DNA from: Nephrocerus scutellatus
Taxonomy: Eukaryota; Arthropoda; Insecta; Diptera; Pipunculidae
DNA: 64,000 nucleotides
Reading direction: 5' to 3'
NCBI GenBank assembly: GCA_947095585.1
Contig: OX352761.1
Location: 96,119,333-96,183,332 of the forward strand
In this document: positions 33,993 through 46,258 of the stretch, in pieces
Numbering within the stretch: position 1 is the stretch's first letter
Layout of the letters: the number at the start of each line of letters is the position of its first letter
Program-made: the position numbers and the translations under genes
Notes under the pieces: generated by a model
What the model was told of the DNA's origin: nothing
The model's database searches: none
What the model saw: the letters and a program-made list of their open reading frames with translations, nothing else

Positions 33993-35466
33993 TCACTGCA
34001 ATCAGATAAAGCAGCAGGCAACGACAATATCTACGCAGAACTCCTCCAGGCCGACGTCGAGTTAACTACGCGAACATTGCATGCGATATATCATATATAT
34101 CATCGTCGTTAAAAGAAGGCTTAATAGTCAAACTTCCCAAGAAAGGTGATTTGAGCAATTGCGAAAACTGGAGAGGAATAACCCTGCTAAACACTATAAA
34201 CAAAGTGATCTCCTCTATAATAGCTAGGCGCTTACAGAATGCGTTAGAGCCAATCTTGAGAAATGAACAAGCAGGATTTCGCCCAAACCGTTCTTGTACA
34301 GATCAAATTAACACCCTGCGTATAATCATTGAGCAATCAGTTGAGTATCGCTCTCCTCTGTATATGGTTTTTGTAGATTTTAAACGCGCTTTTGATAGCG
34401 TAGGCCGAAACATGATGTGGCAGATTTTGTCTAGTTATGGTGTTCCGGAAAAAATCATTAACATCAATAAGGAGCTGTACCGCGACTCAACATGCCGCGT
34501 CATTCATAACGGTCATCTTGGCTCACCTTTCAACATCTACTCGGGAGTCAAGCAAGGCTGCAGCCTCTCACCACTGCTTTTTACAATTGTTATCGACTGG
34601 GTGATGAAAATAGTAACCCGTACTCCATCGGGTTTGCCATGGAATGTTTTTCACCGCCTGGAAGACCTAGACTATGCCGATGATATCTGTCTCCTATCAC
34701 AATCGCTAGGTGACATGGAGCGAAAATTAAACTCACTAGAACTTCACGCTAACAAAGTGGGTTTAAAAATTAACGTCTCAAAAACAAAACTACTTCGCGT
34801 TAACGCTAGTGGAACATGTGATCTCTCGATTGACGGACATCAGATAGAGGAAGTCGATAAGTTTTGTTATTTGGGCAGCTGGATGTCTAAAAATGGTGGT
34901 GCTGACTCGGATGTGTGCTCTCGTGTAAACAAGGCGCGCAACTCCTATAGTATGCTAAATAATATCTGGAACTCCTCGCAAATCTCCCGGAATCTAAAGC
35001 TAATTATCTTCAGATCTAACGTTCTCTCAGTACTCTTGTATGGCTGCGAAACGTGGAAAGTCACAGAGTCAATTGCGACGCGCCTCCAAGTTTTCGTCAA
35101 CAAGTGCTTAAGGAGGATACTGAGAATAAGATGGCCGGACATTATCACCAATCAAGACTTGCGGAGAGTAACACAGCAGGAAGCAATCGCGCTCAACATC
35201 AGACGACGAAAATGGAGCTGGATTGGCCACACTTTGAGAAAGCCAGTGGACGACATTACGAAACTAGCGCTCGACTTGAATCCACAAGGGAGCCGTCGAG
35301 TTGGCCGTCCTAGCAAGACATGGAAAAGGACAATAGAAGAGCAAGCAAGATCCCAGGGGACCGAGTGGCGTCTCTTGAAACCTCAGGCGTAAAATCGAGT
35401 TCGTTGGCGGGCGTTTGTAGAAGCCCTATGCTATCCCGCGGAGTAAAGGAAAGAAAGAAGAAGAAG
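33993..35466 (+). mobile_element. LINE-A copy 2, 5'-truncated, inserted in LINE-B
   Basis: The element starts within the linker before reverse transcriptase (DKAAGNDNIYAELLQADVEL at about 34007-34066) and ends with the GAAGAAGAAG tail at 35457-35466. A 14-bp imperfect direct repeat flanks it and LINE-B sequence continues on each side. It lacks the endonuclease. A frame change near 34110 separates the first piece from the long ORF at 34151. It is the least damaged coding element of the window. Confidence 0.85.
34151..35392 (+). CDS. LINE-A reverse transcriptase, open C-terminal 413 codons
   Basis: This is RNA-directed DNA polymerase of a non-LTR retrotransposon, used for target-primed copying of the element RNA. 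The open frame holds NEQAGFRPNRSCTDQI (about residues 38-53), motif A FVDFKRAFDSV (about 74-84), motif B GVKQGCSLSPLLF (about 133-145), motif C YADD (175-178), then FCYLGSW, LLYGCETWKVT, a WIGHTLRKP motif and the terminal GRPSKTWKRT. The usual catalytic aspartates are all present. The start is simply the first methionine after a frameshift; the natural protein began much further upstream, with an endonuclease that is missing here. Full-length relatives are usually about 900-1000 residues. Without endonuclease the copy is not autonomous. RTE-like affinity is possible but unproven. Confidence 0.85.
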   Translation: MSNCENWRGITLLNTINKVISSIIARRLQNALEPILRNEQAGFRPNRSCTDQINTLRIIIEQSVEYRSPLYMVFVDFKRAFDSVGRNMMWQILSSYGVPEKIININKELYRDSTCRVIHNGHLGSPFNIYSGVKQGCSLSPLLFTIVIDWVMKIVTRTPSGLPWNVFHRLEDLDYADDICLLSQSLGDMERKLNSLELHANKVGLKINVSKTKLLRVNASGTCDLSIDGHQIEEVDKFCYLGSWMSKNGGADSDVCSRVNKARNSYSMLNNIWNSSQISRNLKLIIFRSNVLSVLLYGCETWKVTESIATRLQVFVNKCLRRILRIRWPDIITNQDLRRVTQQEAIALNIRRRKWSWIGHTLRKPVDDITKLALDLNPQGSRRVGRPSKTWKRTIEEQARSQGTEWRLLKPQA

Positions 35467-35480
35467 ACATTGACACCGAT
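35467..35480 (+). repeat. Target-site duplication, right copy
   Basis: ACATTGACACCGAT, directly after the LINE-A tail. See the partner at 33979-33992. Confidence 0.75.
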
Positions 35481-37410
35481 AGCTTATACGAGAACACTAG
35501 TTACAATGGACAACGAGTCATAATGATGGCAGCAAGCAATAATTTGGTCGTGCGAGTACAAGGTTTGCGCGTAAACCACCTGCGAGTCTCCTGATGGAGC
35601 CACTCGCAACCAGATAGACCGCCGCCACAATTCTAACCTGATGACGGTACCAACGTCGACTATCTTGTGGGCATGCGAAGATGAATATAAAAAGAAAATA
35701 TGAAAAAAAAAAACAGTTCACCGACGAAAGAAAGCAGCCTGGGAGAAGAATTATGTACATGAACTATGTAAAGTTGTTTTATATTATGAACAACTTTGCT
35801 GTAAGAACTTAAAAGAAGATTAAGATACTAGATACTAAGTCAATAGCTGACTGGCTGACAGAGAAGAAGGACCGCACCAGGCGCGGAAGTTCTACCAGAG
35901 AGGCCGCAGTATGATGCAATATACACCGCGTTGCACATACTACAAAGACCAATAGGGTTATCTGATCGCCGATCTCAAAAGCATTCTAGAGCGATGGGAA
36001 GAGCACTTTAATGAGATTATAAATGGCCGTCTATCTAAGGAATTGGATGCTCCACCAATGACGGAAGACCACACTATGCTACCGCCACCGAGCATAGACG
36101 AAGTTAGCGGAGCGATAAATTGGCTCAAAAATAATAAGGCCCCGGGATCAGATGGTATTACAGCAGAGGCCCCGAAATACACCAAGCAATTCATGAATTA
36201 ATAGTGCAAGTATGGGAGGAAAAAGCAACTGGCGAAGAGGTATCCTGTGCCTCATACATAGGAAAGGTGATGTCACAACATGCAGCAATTATCGTGGTAT
36301 AAAGTTGTTGAGTACCGCGTTTAAAATTTTCTCCTCTATCTATCCACTCAGGATAGCTCCATACCCTAAAGTCATCATTGGTTTATACCAGTGTGGCTTC
36401 ATGCCAGGCAAATCAACAATTGGTCAAATTTACACCCTTATGCGGGTGATGGAAAAACAACACCATATTTTTATAGACTTTAAAGCCGCCTATGATAGCA
36501 TAGCTATAGTAGAACTTTATAAAGCCATGAGAGAATTTGGCATCCAAAAATAAACTAACACGACTATGTAGGTTGACCATGACCAATGTTATAAGCCAAG
36601 TAAAAATGTCGTGATCATTATCAAGCCCATTCAACATCTATAACGGGCTTCGAAAAGGAGATGGACTGGCATGCGTTCTCTTCAACCTGGCATTGGGAAA
36701 GTAATCCGAGACTCTGAAGGCCCGGCGAGAGAAACAATCCTTTATAAGTTCATTCAGATATGGGCTTACCTCAATTAAAATAGAGGAGCGCAAATTTGAA
36801 GTGCACTCCTTTAACTATCTCGAGTCAACTGTAGCAGCCAAGAACAGAATGTAACCAGAAATACGCGCAAGGTTGCTCAAAGTCAACAAAGTCTACTTAA
36901 GTCTGTGAAGACTCTTCAAATCCAGGAATTAAACCATAAAATCCAAGCTGCTGGTGTATAAGACAATAGTCATGCCAGTACTTACATATGGATCCGAGAC
37001 TTGGGTGCTTAGCAAAAAGTATTCCGACCTCTTAGCCGCCTTCGAGAGAAAAGTCTTACGGAGAATTGTTAGACCCGTATGTGAGGAAGAGGTATGTTCC
37101 GGAGACTCTAAAATGATGAGATCTACGAGCGTTACCGCGATGTTAAGTTCCTTAGGCTAGGAAGGTAGGTGGGCAGGACACCTAGCTCGCATGAGCGAAG
37201 AGGATCCTGCTCGGAAAGTCCTTTGGGTAGGATTTATGGAACACGACAGCGAGGCCAGCCAAGCCTTGCGCTGGAGTGATGGCGTAGACTAGGACGCCCA
37301 GAGTTTAGGGATGCCAAGCTGGATGACATTAACTCGAAATCGAGACCGGTGGATAGATGTTTTGCGGAGACCAGGACCGGAGACCGATTGTAGAGCAAAA
37401 TATCATGATG
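35467..37410 (+). pseudogene. LINE-B copy 5, right part
   Basis: After the duplicated target site the endonuclease continues (SLYENTS, ASNNLVVR), then a 20-bp deletion relative to copy 1 and the basic linker (about 35880-36120). The reverse transcriptase part at 36212-36553 has GFMPGKSTIGQIYTL and motif A FIDFKAAYDSI (36473-36505). Motif B is blurred and no YADD is readable. The C-terminal part has VLTYGSETWVLSKKYSDLLA (36972-37031) and a degenerate HLARMSEEDPAR. The end near 37390 is followed by ATCATGATGATGA. Stops and frameshifts are numerous. Confidence 0.75.
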
Positions 37411-37651
37411 ATGAATTACTCCAATTCGTGTTAATGTCGCAAAAAAGCGGACTGGAAATAGCGGTCATCCACAATGATGGATAATTGAAAGTTAATAAGA
37501 AGGGAGCTATACTACAGAATACTAGAATTGTTTTCAATCAATCCTCCATTTAAAAATTCCGTTATAAAATGTTGTTATATTTTTTATTTAACTTTTTTTT
37601 CTTTTCTTTACAATAACTAATGTATTAAATCCTCTTACATGAAAATGTTTT

Positions 37652-38342
37652 TTAAATTCTCTACATTAACTTCGCGTGCCCGTGTGTTTGTGCGAACCAA
37701 ATTTTGCAATAAATTTTTAACCCACTTCCTCACAGCCCGTTTTTATTCAAACTTCGACAGATGTGTATCTCCAATGACAAAACTTTTTATTAAAATTTGG
37801 GGCCTCTTGGGCCTCGGGGTCGGGGGATCCCATACAAATTTTTTATAAAATTTACCCGATTTTCTTCAAATTTCATACGCATGTGTAAAAAATTTGTAAG
37901 TGGTAACAGGGCCGAAGGGCTCCCATATAATGTTTAACCAATTGTCTTCAAATATAATACGCATGTGTATCTCCAATGGACACCACTTTTTGTAAAAATG
38001 TTGGTGTGATTTGGCCCCGATGTCGGAAGGCCCAATACAAAATTTTATAAAATTTACCCGATATTCTTCAAATTTTATATACACATGTTTTATCCTATGG
38101 ACAATGAATTTTGTAAAAATTTGGAAGTGGTCCCAGGGCTCCCATATTATTTTTTAAAAATTAGCCCCATTTTCTTCAAATTTTATACGCATGTGTATCT
38201 CCGATGGAAACACTTTTTATAAACAATTTGGAATGATCGGTATAGGGGGCTCCCAAACAATTTTTTTTACATTTTTTTTTCAAACTGCATATTGTGTATT
38301 CCCTATTAGAGAATTAACACGAAAATTTTTATGAGTTGTTGT
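37652..38342 (-). mobile_element. HINE-like element (copy 8)
   Basis: Inverted. It opens with TTTAAATTCTCTACATTAAC, then TTCGCGTGCCCGTGTGTTTG, and closes with TAGAGAATTAACACGAAAAT and TGAGTTGTTGT. It has five internal units. The simple repeat next to the 3' motif is very short, unlike in copies 1 and 9. Confidence 0.8.
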
Positions 38343-38452
38343 AGTTTACTCTTTGTGTTGAATTAATACCAATTTTTTTGTTGGCTTATATTTCGCTTCT
38401 TAAAATATGGTTAACGTTCAGTGTCTGTTAAAAATATTGGAAAGGTTACCAA

Positions 38453-39359
38453 TAAAAAAAACAACCCATAAAAATTTTTCATCTAAATTCTCTAATCGCA
38501 GAAATTGATATGGGAGCCCCTCGATCCTGGGCCATTTTTTTTTATTGTAGGAGAAAATTATCGAAACAGACATTTGACATCAGATGTTAAAATTGAAAAT
38601 GCTCAGATCATTTTATTCTGAGCACTTAGAGCACGCTCATACTCTGAGCAAATAAGAAACACGAACATTTATCTTGAGAACTCTTTGACTGCTCTGAACT
38701 AATTTATGAAAACGCGAAATGAGAGAATATTGCGAAAACTTGTTGTTCTATCTGTAAGTTGATATCGACAACAAAAAAAAACGACATCAATAAAAATAAA
38801 ATTCAGTAAATAAAAAATGTAAGTTGAATTAAGCATAAAACATTTATGTCTCGTTTCATTTGCTGGGTTCATTTGTGCGTGAGCTAAGATTTCTCTTTCT
38901 CTCTACCACCAAAACCATGCAGCGCAGCCGACTGTGCAGCACACACCACACACAGTCCATAAAGGGCGACGAATATCTGATGCCAGTATAGATATTTAAA
39001 AAATGTATAAGGGCCTTGCGGCCGAACCCGGGACCCGATTACTACCAAATTTTCGAAAAAGTATTGTTTATTGGGTATACACATGTGTGTAAAATTTGAA
39101 GAAAATCGGGTAAATTTTTTAAAATTTTTGTATGGGAGCCCCCCGACCCCGCAGCCCGAGGGGCCTCAAAATTTAATAGAAAGTGTTGTCTCCGGAAATA
39201 CACATGTGTGCTAAATTTCAATAAAATCGGGCTGTAGGAAGTGGGTTAAAAATTGATCGCAAGAATCCATCACAAATCCACAAACCCACAAACCCACAAG
39301 CCCACAAACCCACAAGCCCACAAACACACGGGCAAGTGAAGTTAATATAGAGAATTTAA
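38453..39359 (+). mobile_element. HINE-like element (copy 9)
   Basis: Nearly identical to copy 1 (349-1279) across the unique block, the palindrome (about 38600-38650) and both internal units. The simple repeat at about 39273-39328 is instead ACAAACCC/ACAAGCCC (period 8). It ends GAAGTTAATATAGAGAATTT at 39340-39359. Confidence 0.85.
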
Positions 39360-41409
39360 AAATCAGCTATGTTGCCTAAATGTAAATTGAGCTAGAAGTG
39401 CATTCTATTTGTGCGGTAAATTCAAAATCTCTCTCGCTTTTGCTTTTAGTTTTGCGTTCCATTTATGTTCCATATTACCCGAAACCATAAGTTAAGTACG
39501 CGTTGTCGACCGCTATGGTTAATGGTTTCTGTTCTCAGCCCAACGTCAATGAGAGTAATCAAAAATTCTGATTTCAGAAGGACGACGTTTGTTATAACGA
39601 AACAGGGTTTTATTTCGGATGCCATGACAACAAAGCCAAAGAAAATTTTTTGTAAAAGTACTTTGCATTGGCAAGCTGTTTAGCATCAAAACCCTGGCAC
39701 AATTTACAACAATGCTTATTATGGTTATGATTATGGGTTTTGAGTAAGTACTTTAAAAATAAATTAAAAAGCTTATTAGAATTAAAGCCACAAAAACGTC
39801 AATTACGAAAATGAAGTATAAATTCCGTGCCATAGAAGCTGATACCTAGTTCAAGAAATACAGTTTGTTTTGAAGCGAAAATAATCTCAGTTTTTATTTC
39901 TTTCTTTATAAAAACAAAACAATCAAGGTGAACAAAATTTCAAGGTGAAGCTCACTTTACTATATGAAGTTTAAATAAAACGATGTAAAGATTTAATGCG
40001 AGTAAAAATATTTACAAAGGAACTGGATAAAGTACGTATATCGTAAAAGGTCTCTTAACAGGATTCCACAACGAAAGAAAAAAAGAAAAAGAAAACTGGT
40101 GGTAGACATTGCTGAAATTTCGAAAAGGATGTTCTTCCGAGCATCGTGTAGCTGAGATTTATTTCGAACTTTGGAAATAAACTTTGGATTAGGTGTCAGT
40201 GGCTTCTTAAACACACGTTTGTCGATGACTTTGGGATAACATAGGATCTTTCACCTTTCGCCATTCTAGAGTATTATTCAGAGCTTTTTACATAGCCTAA
40301 AAAATCTCGCATTTTGTTCTTTTCGAGAATCGAGAGGTGGTCCATTATGTATTTACCCTAGTACAGTGTGGGCATTCAAGAAAGAAGTCAGCTAGTTCCT
40401 GAAAGACCGAATTTTTCGATAGAGGCTCTAAGAATTTTGAAGGCTCACGTATGTATTTTTTTTTTGTAATATTTTCTTGGTCAAGGTTTTTTGTAGTTTT
40501 CCTTGACCATGATCCATTCATTAAAGCATTTGGGCTCGCGTCGTTTTAGTTTCGTGAACGTTTTTTCCGTATTGCTTTTTTCAATGAATCAGGGAGAATT
40601 CTGAGAAAATAAAATTGAGACCGGCTACAAACTTGAGAAATGTGATATAATGTAAATCACATTGGCAATAAGTTTAAATATATAAAAAAAATAGAACCAA
40701 AAACCTTAGAAAATTTGGTTATTAAGTAGTTTAAGGGATAAAAATTTGTTCGAGACTTGTTGAAAAGCACGGATTTGTTTTGCTTTTGCTTCCGACTTGC
40801 TTATTCAATGAAAAACTTTAATGAATTTTACTATTCTGTCACTGTGTGAATTCTGGTACGAGTATCACTTTAATATATACCAATTGCTAAATGAATTTAG
40901 AAATTAAAAGGAAATTCTTTAATAAAACTGTAAATTAATGCAATTCGATGGCCTGACCTTTAACGTCTTAACGAAGCGCTAAACTGCAGGCAATGTTTCA
41001 GTACAACTTAGTGCATTTCTTTTGTTTAGCCTTTTTGGTTTGCTACAATGGACTGAACAATATTTATCAACAAAGTAATACAATAAAAAAAGAACATCAA
41101 AATACATATAGAAATGGTTGATGCATGTATTTTTAACGACTGACCGTTAACGTTAACCGACAACAAGAACGGTATGTACATAAGAGGCAAGAGCTGTAAA
41201 CTGCATTTATAATGTGAATCCAGCTTTCTATTTCAGGATACCGACAAAGTTCGAAGATCGAATAACCAATTCACTTTTGACATGCACTGAGATTGACCGT
41301 CATCCAATATGATCATCAGCATAAAATATACGTCAATTACCAAGTGAAGGACAATTTTTATTTCCTGGTTGTCTATTGTTCGCGTCTGCAATTTTTATAT
41401 CATTATGAC
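39360..41409. other. No gene assigned; possible host-like stretches
   Basis: About 2 kb without recognised mobile elements. A short open stretch at 39684-39743 sits between an AG and a GTAAGTAC (see findings). On the minus strand at about 39993-40480 several short protein-like pieces occur in different frames, with a FKKPLTPNPKF start in the open one, but nothing was recognised. The remainder is AT-rich. Confidence 0.4.
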
Positions 41410-41512
41410 ATAATCTGATGCCGCTATAAGGGAAAAAATTTGTATGGAACCCCCCAGCCAGCCAGCCAGTCCGCCAGCCACGGACACGCGAAGTTAATAT
41501 AGAGAATTAAAA
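41410..41512 (+). mobile_element. HINE-like element (copy 10, 3' end only)
   Basis: Keeps a TTTGTATGGAACCCCCC piece, a CCAGCCAGCCAG-type simple repeat (41453-41480) and the end CGCGAAGTTAATATAGAGAA. The internal units are deleted. Confidence 0.75.
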
Positions 41513-42952
41513 AAAAAGAAGGAAACCAAAGAACCAAATCGAACAATGGGCGATTTCTGCTCTTTTTAATTTTTCTGAAAATAACTTATAAGGTGGCGTT
41601 GCCAAGACGGTGTAACAATTTAAATATGAACATTTTTTTAATGATTATCAGATAATTAAAACGTTTATATCCGTGGTATGGTATTCCATATTTGTTTGGT
41701 GTTTATTCGACATAATCAAATAAAAACAAATATGTACCATAAAATCTACTTAATATATTCACATTTAATGTATTATATGTAGGTACATAACTCCATATTC
41801 GAGTACAGTGAGGTAAAATATTTGAATTTAATTAGAATGTCGTTACCAACCATACTCGCAGCTATTTGGTGTTCAGGTATGTCTTAATTAAGTAAATCCA
41901 ATTAAGGCCGATACGCAAAAATTCGCTTGACTTATCAAATTCGTAATGCCTGATAGCGAGGTGTTCTGCGGGTGCTCTCTGTATGCATTGTAATCTATCG
42001 GATGAGCAGGTATCCTGTTGTTGTCAAAAACTAACTGAACTGATTCACAAGCGTTGGTTGCGTTCTCCGCAGATAGAGAGATAGACATCGAAAATTTCCG
42101 TAACAAGTTACAAGCGCAAACTTGTAAGCTAACTAGCTGACTAACTGAAGGTGTGTAGAAACGCCGGGTCGATGACGGTGAGTGCATAGGCGTACGGTAT
42201 GGTGCGACGTGACAGGGATGATCCGTCATATGTGCCCAGCCACACCCAAATCTAATGAGTACACTAAACTATCGTCAGAAGCTAAAACACATTTCGTACA
42301 CACCACTCGTACTTATAGGGGAAAATCGGTATTTATATGAGGATATACATCTTTATGTCAGGATTAAAGGGTGTGTCAAACTGTCTTTTTCACCACGTGG
42401 AATTATTAAAATAAACAAAAATATAATACTTTACGATTTACACGGAATGTAAATGAAATGGCTTTTTCCATTGCATTTGGCGTTATATTTGTCTAAGTAT
42501 GAGTCCTTTTGTTTCTATCTTATCTTTTAACGATTACCGCTTTGTTTTATATGACGTTAGATTAAAATAAAAATTTTTGATCAGCTTAAAAACACTGCAA
42601 AGTTGGCTATCAATTATTATTATTATTAGTAATTGTTGTTGATGTAAGCCAATCTGAAACAATTTCAGACGAGTTACGAGTTAAGAAAATACTGATGTAT
42701 GTATGTAAGGTGGCTAGCGACCTTTCAAGTGCATACCAATTCAAACCAAAAGAGAAACCGCTTGCTTGATGATTCAAATGATACAAAAGTCTGTTCGTAC
42801 CAATCAATTGAAGTTAACAAATAAATAATAATAAGGAAAGTCTTGTAATAAGTGTCAGATATATAAAGTCGCTTTGAATTAAATCCATAATGTTCTTTAA
42901 TTTATATTTGATTGCAAAACAATTAACTCACGCGAGTACTTATAACCAAAAT
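41513..42952. other. No gene recognised
   Basis: The minus-strand frame of 113 codons at 41888-42229 has an even composition but no recognisable domain and no promoter or splice context, so it is not called. A short ATT trinucleotide repeat lies at 42613-42630. Confidence 0.45.
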
Positions 42953-43133
42953 TATTGGCCCGCGGGGCTGAGGTGCTCCCATATAAAGTTTTTAAAAATT
43001 AACCAGATTTTAGGCAAAATTTGCATACATGTGTATCTCCGATGACAACACTTTCTGTAAAAATTTTGAAGTGCACCAGGGCCTAGGGGCTCCCATAGTT
43101 TTTTTTTTCAAAAGTAACTCGATTTTTTATACA
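42953..43133 (-). mobile_element. HINE-like element (copy 11, internal units)
   Basis: One and a half inverted units with GGGGCTCCCATA, ACATGTGTATCTCCGATGAC and TTTTTGAAGTG parts. Neither end of the element is present. Confidence 0.7.
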
Positions 43134-43327
43134 GAGACTCATTGCCAAGGGAGGTCTCCCTGAATGACTTGCGTCACGGCAATAAGGTGGGCTATGCCAC
43201 CTTCTGCTGATTCACAGGATCCTCTATAGAAAAATTCGGTCCTTCAAGAACGTGTTGACGTCTATTTTGAAGGCCTGTAAATTAAATGTTTAGGGGGCAC
43301 GGAGTCGACTAATTGATTCGACATCGG

Positions 43328-44018
43328 TGTCATCATCATCATCATATTTGGCTCTACAACCGGGGTCCGGTCCTGGCCTCCCGCAAAAAGTCTCTCCACC
43401 GGTCCCGATGTCGAGCCGATGTCATCCAGTTTGGCATCCCTAAACTCTATGCGTCCTGGTCTACGCCATCCTTCCAGCGTAGGCTTGGCCGGCCTCGCGT
43501 TCCATAAATCCTACAGCAAAGGACTTTCCGAGCAGCAGGATCCTCTTCGCTCATGCGAGCTAGGTGTCCTGCCCACCGGAGCCTACCGAGCTTAATTTTC
43601 TTCACGATGTCGACATCGCGGTAACGCTCGTAGATCTCATCATTATAGAGTCTTCGGAATCGTCCTTCCTCTCATACGGGGCCAACAATTCTCCGTAAGA
43701 CTTTTCTCTCGAACGCGGCTAAGAGGTCAGAATGCTTTTTTCTAAGCACCCAGTCTCAGATCCGTATGTAAGTACTGGTATGACCATTGTCTTATATATC
43801 AGCAGCTTGAATGTTATGGTTAAGTTCCTGGTTTTGAAGAGTCTTGATAGGCTATAGTAGCTTTAAGCAACCGTGCGCGTTCTTCTGGTTCCATGCTGTT
43901 GCTATAGTTGACCCGAGTTAGTTAAAGGATTGCACTACACTACAAATTCGCGCTCCACTATCTGAATTGAGGGACCAATGTTGGATATTCTATTCGCAGA
44001 CGTGGCCACCATGCGACA
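43328..44018 (-). pseudogene. LINE-B 3' part (copy 4)
   Basis: The ATG tail is seen as TCATCATCATCATCAT at 43330-43345. The minus strand then reads the terminal REAQD region, GRPSL, a HLARMSEED-like segment, VLRRIV, a degenerate VLTYGSETW, and the KTLQIQELNHNI region, ending at about 44018 near GAATATCCAACATTGGTCCC. No YADD is included. It is joined on the right to LINE-C copy 5. Confidence 0.75.
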
Positions 44019-44024
44019 TCGATG

Positions 44025-45830
44025 TCACTCTTTGATAAAACGTAGAAAACAATTAAAGCTCCTACATTGAATGGATATCACAGGTTGTAGAAGACAACAG
44101 GTCATTGGTATATATATCAAGAAGAGCGTAGGCGACATGGAAGACCCTTGTGTCATACCAGTATTGATCCCATGTGATGCTGAAGATATACCGTTCAATA
44201 CAACTTTTATTTTAATAATCCTCAATCCATCCAATGAGTGAGGTGTTTAAGTTAAGTGCGTGAATCTTATTAATAAGACTATCATGCCAAACTCTATCAA
44301 AAGCCTTAGAAATATCTAAGGATACTACGCTTGATTCAACTAGATTTTCAATGCTTCTTTCCCATTCATGCTCGTCATAAGTTTACCTGAAGATCGATTT
44401 TTACGAAATCCATATAGAACATCGGATAGAAGAACATTTGAATCCAGATAGCTCGTTAGTGTGAAATTAACGATAGATTCTTTTACCTTCGATAGAACCG
44501 ACAACAAAGCAATACGGCGGTAGTTATTAGGGGCCGATTTATCACCTTTCTTCGGAACGGGTTGAATATATGCCATTTTCCACGGAAAAATACCTGTCTT
44601 CACTGAGAGATGAAACAATTTGATAAGCGGTTTCGTTAAAGTATGATACTAATGGCGGAATACCGTCGGGTCTAGTCGCTTTATTTGGGTAAAGTTCTTT
44701 AAGAACCTTTGAAACAACTCGTTGTCGGAAATATATTTTAGACACACCTGGGCCTACATTCGGGAGAATTGGTGGGCTTTGGTTAGATAAAGGAATGGTA
44801 TACGCACAAGCAAAATGCGAAGCTAAGAGATTAGCTTTCTCAATACCAGTTCTATAAAGAATATCATTATGAAATAAAGAAGGAATAAATGATGTATTGT
44901 CTGCAAAGTTTCTTTTTACCAAGACAGCAAACGACCAAAAGCTTCGACTGTTTGAATCTGAGTCCAAAATTTTTCGCATGCTATCTCGAATCTTGGGTCA
45001 TATTTTATTTTGGACCTTTTTTTTATAGCGTTTGCTCTGTTGCTGCTGACTTGCATTTTTCAATAAACCACTTATTCTTACGAATATTGCTTTTCTTAAA
45101 GGATGAACGAATGAAATTTTCCATTCCTAACAAAATGGTTGTCGTAATAAGTTGTGATGCTTCATCATCATTATTGTGAAAAAGGATATTGACCAATCAT
45201 ATTAGCTATAAAGTTGGTTCAGGAGCTCTCAGTTACCATTTTTGAAATGCCTTGCACGAATAGGCTCTACAAAAGGGCTGGACTAATTGAAAATTTGGCT
45301 TTTGCCAGAGCGTTGTCGGAAAGTCTTAATGAAACAGATAAATCAATTGAATAATTATCTGGCATAGAAGTTGGAGATAAATCTAATAGGTGAGGTGATT
45401 GACCAGTTGTATCGGGATATCTAGTTGGCTTATCGACGAGTTGGGTGAGAAGATTGATATTTGAAAATAGTTTTGCTGATTCACAGAATCATTGTGGACA
45501 TTAAAATCGCCCAATACTACGTGTTCAGATGTTGGTGAGGATTGGTAAATCTTGTCAATAGTTTCCGATAAATAATCAAATTCATTACACGTGTCATCAG
45601 GTGACAAATTGGGACTACGATAAAGGGAACAAATAAACATCGAGTGGTTTGAAATTTTAATTTCAATCCATTACGTATGGAACAGGGAATTACAGTTCGG
45701 AACAATAAATTTAGAAAAAAAAAACAAAACCAGATATCATCTTGAATGAAGAGAATAACCCATAAATGTGGAACCAAATATACTGCAGATTGCCTGAAAT
45801 TAAAAATTAGAATAAACATTAAATATTTGA
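44025..45830 (-). pseudogene. LINE-C, endonuclease to reverse transcriptase (copy 5)
   Basis: This is the longest LINE-C copy. Reading down the minus strand: FICSLYRSPNLSP and VVLGDFNVHN (about 45500-45640, APE-type endonuclease with its GDFN motif), a long linker with a RKILDSDSNSRSFWSF segment (about 44950), KATRPDGIPP (about 44660), WKMAYIQPVPKKGDKSAPNN (about 44520-44580) and YGFRKNRSS (about 44375). An interrupted motif A follows at about 44310, then GMTQGSSMSPTLFLIY (motif B, about 44110-44155). The FADD box is not readable and the C-terminal end is missing. Frameshifts split it into at least six pieces. LINE-B copy 4 lies at its downstream end. Confidence 0.75.
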
Positions 45831-46029
45831 AACCGAAAATTTTTTATCATAACAAAAATTTGTTTCATAATGATTTAATATACAAGTCATATAATCGTGA
45901 CAAAAGGAGATGATAACGCGATTATAGACAGTCATGTCCTAAGCCTCTCGCATCACAACTCCTATCTTATGCGTCCACGTCGCGTCACTGAAAACTCGGC
46001 CAAATCAAGTGAACGAAGAAGAAGGGGAC

Positions 46030-46258
46030 TTGCCTTGCACAATTAACAAAAGAATTTCGTAAATACCATCTAGAGATTCTTGGTCTTAGTGAGATGAGAT
46101 GGCCTGGAGTAGGGGAAAAACGAACATCTACCGGCGAGTTTCTAATTTTTGCTCGGAAAGTCCTTTGCGGTAGGATTTATAGAACACGACAGCGAGGCCG
46201 GCCAACCCTACGATGAAAGGATGGCGTAAACCAGGATGCCCAGAGTTTAGGGATGTCA
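46030..46258 (+). pseudogene. LINE chimera: endonuclease start joined to LINE-B C-terminus
   Basis: Up to about 46147 the frame reads YHLEILGLSEMRWPG, an APE-type endonuclease start that differs from the IQEMRCTG of LINE-B copy 5. From about 46148 it matches the LINE-B C-terminus (GCTCGGAAAGTCCTTTGCGG, then a GRP segment and AQSLGM). Some 2.5 kb of element would normally lie between. It is either a large deletion across two neighbouring elements or a template switch. Confidence 0.6.

Noticed and set aside
41888..42229. 113-codon minus-strand ORF as a host gene
   Set aside because: No recognisable domain, promoter, splice or polyadenylation context; ORFs of this length are expected by chance in 64 kb.
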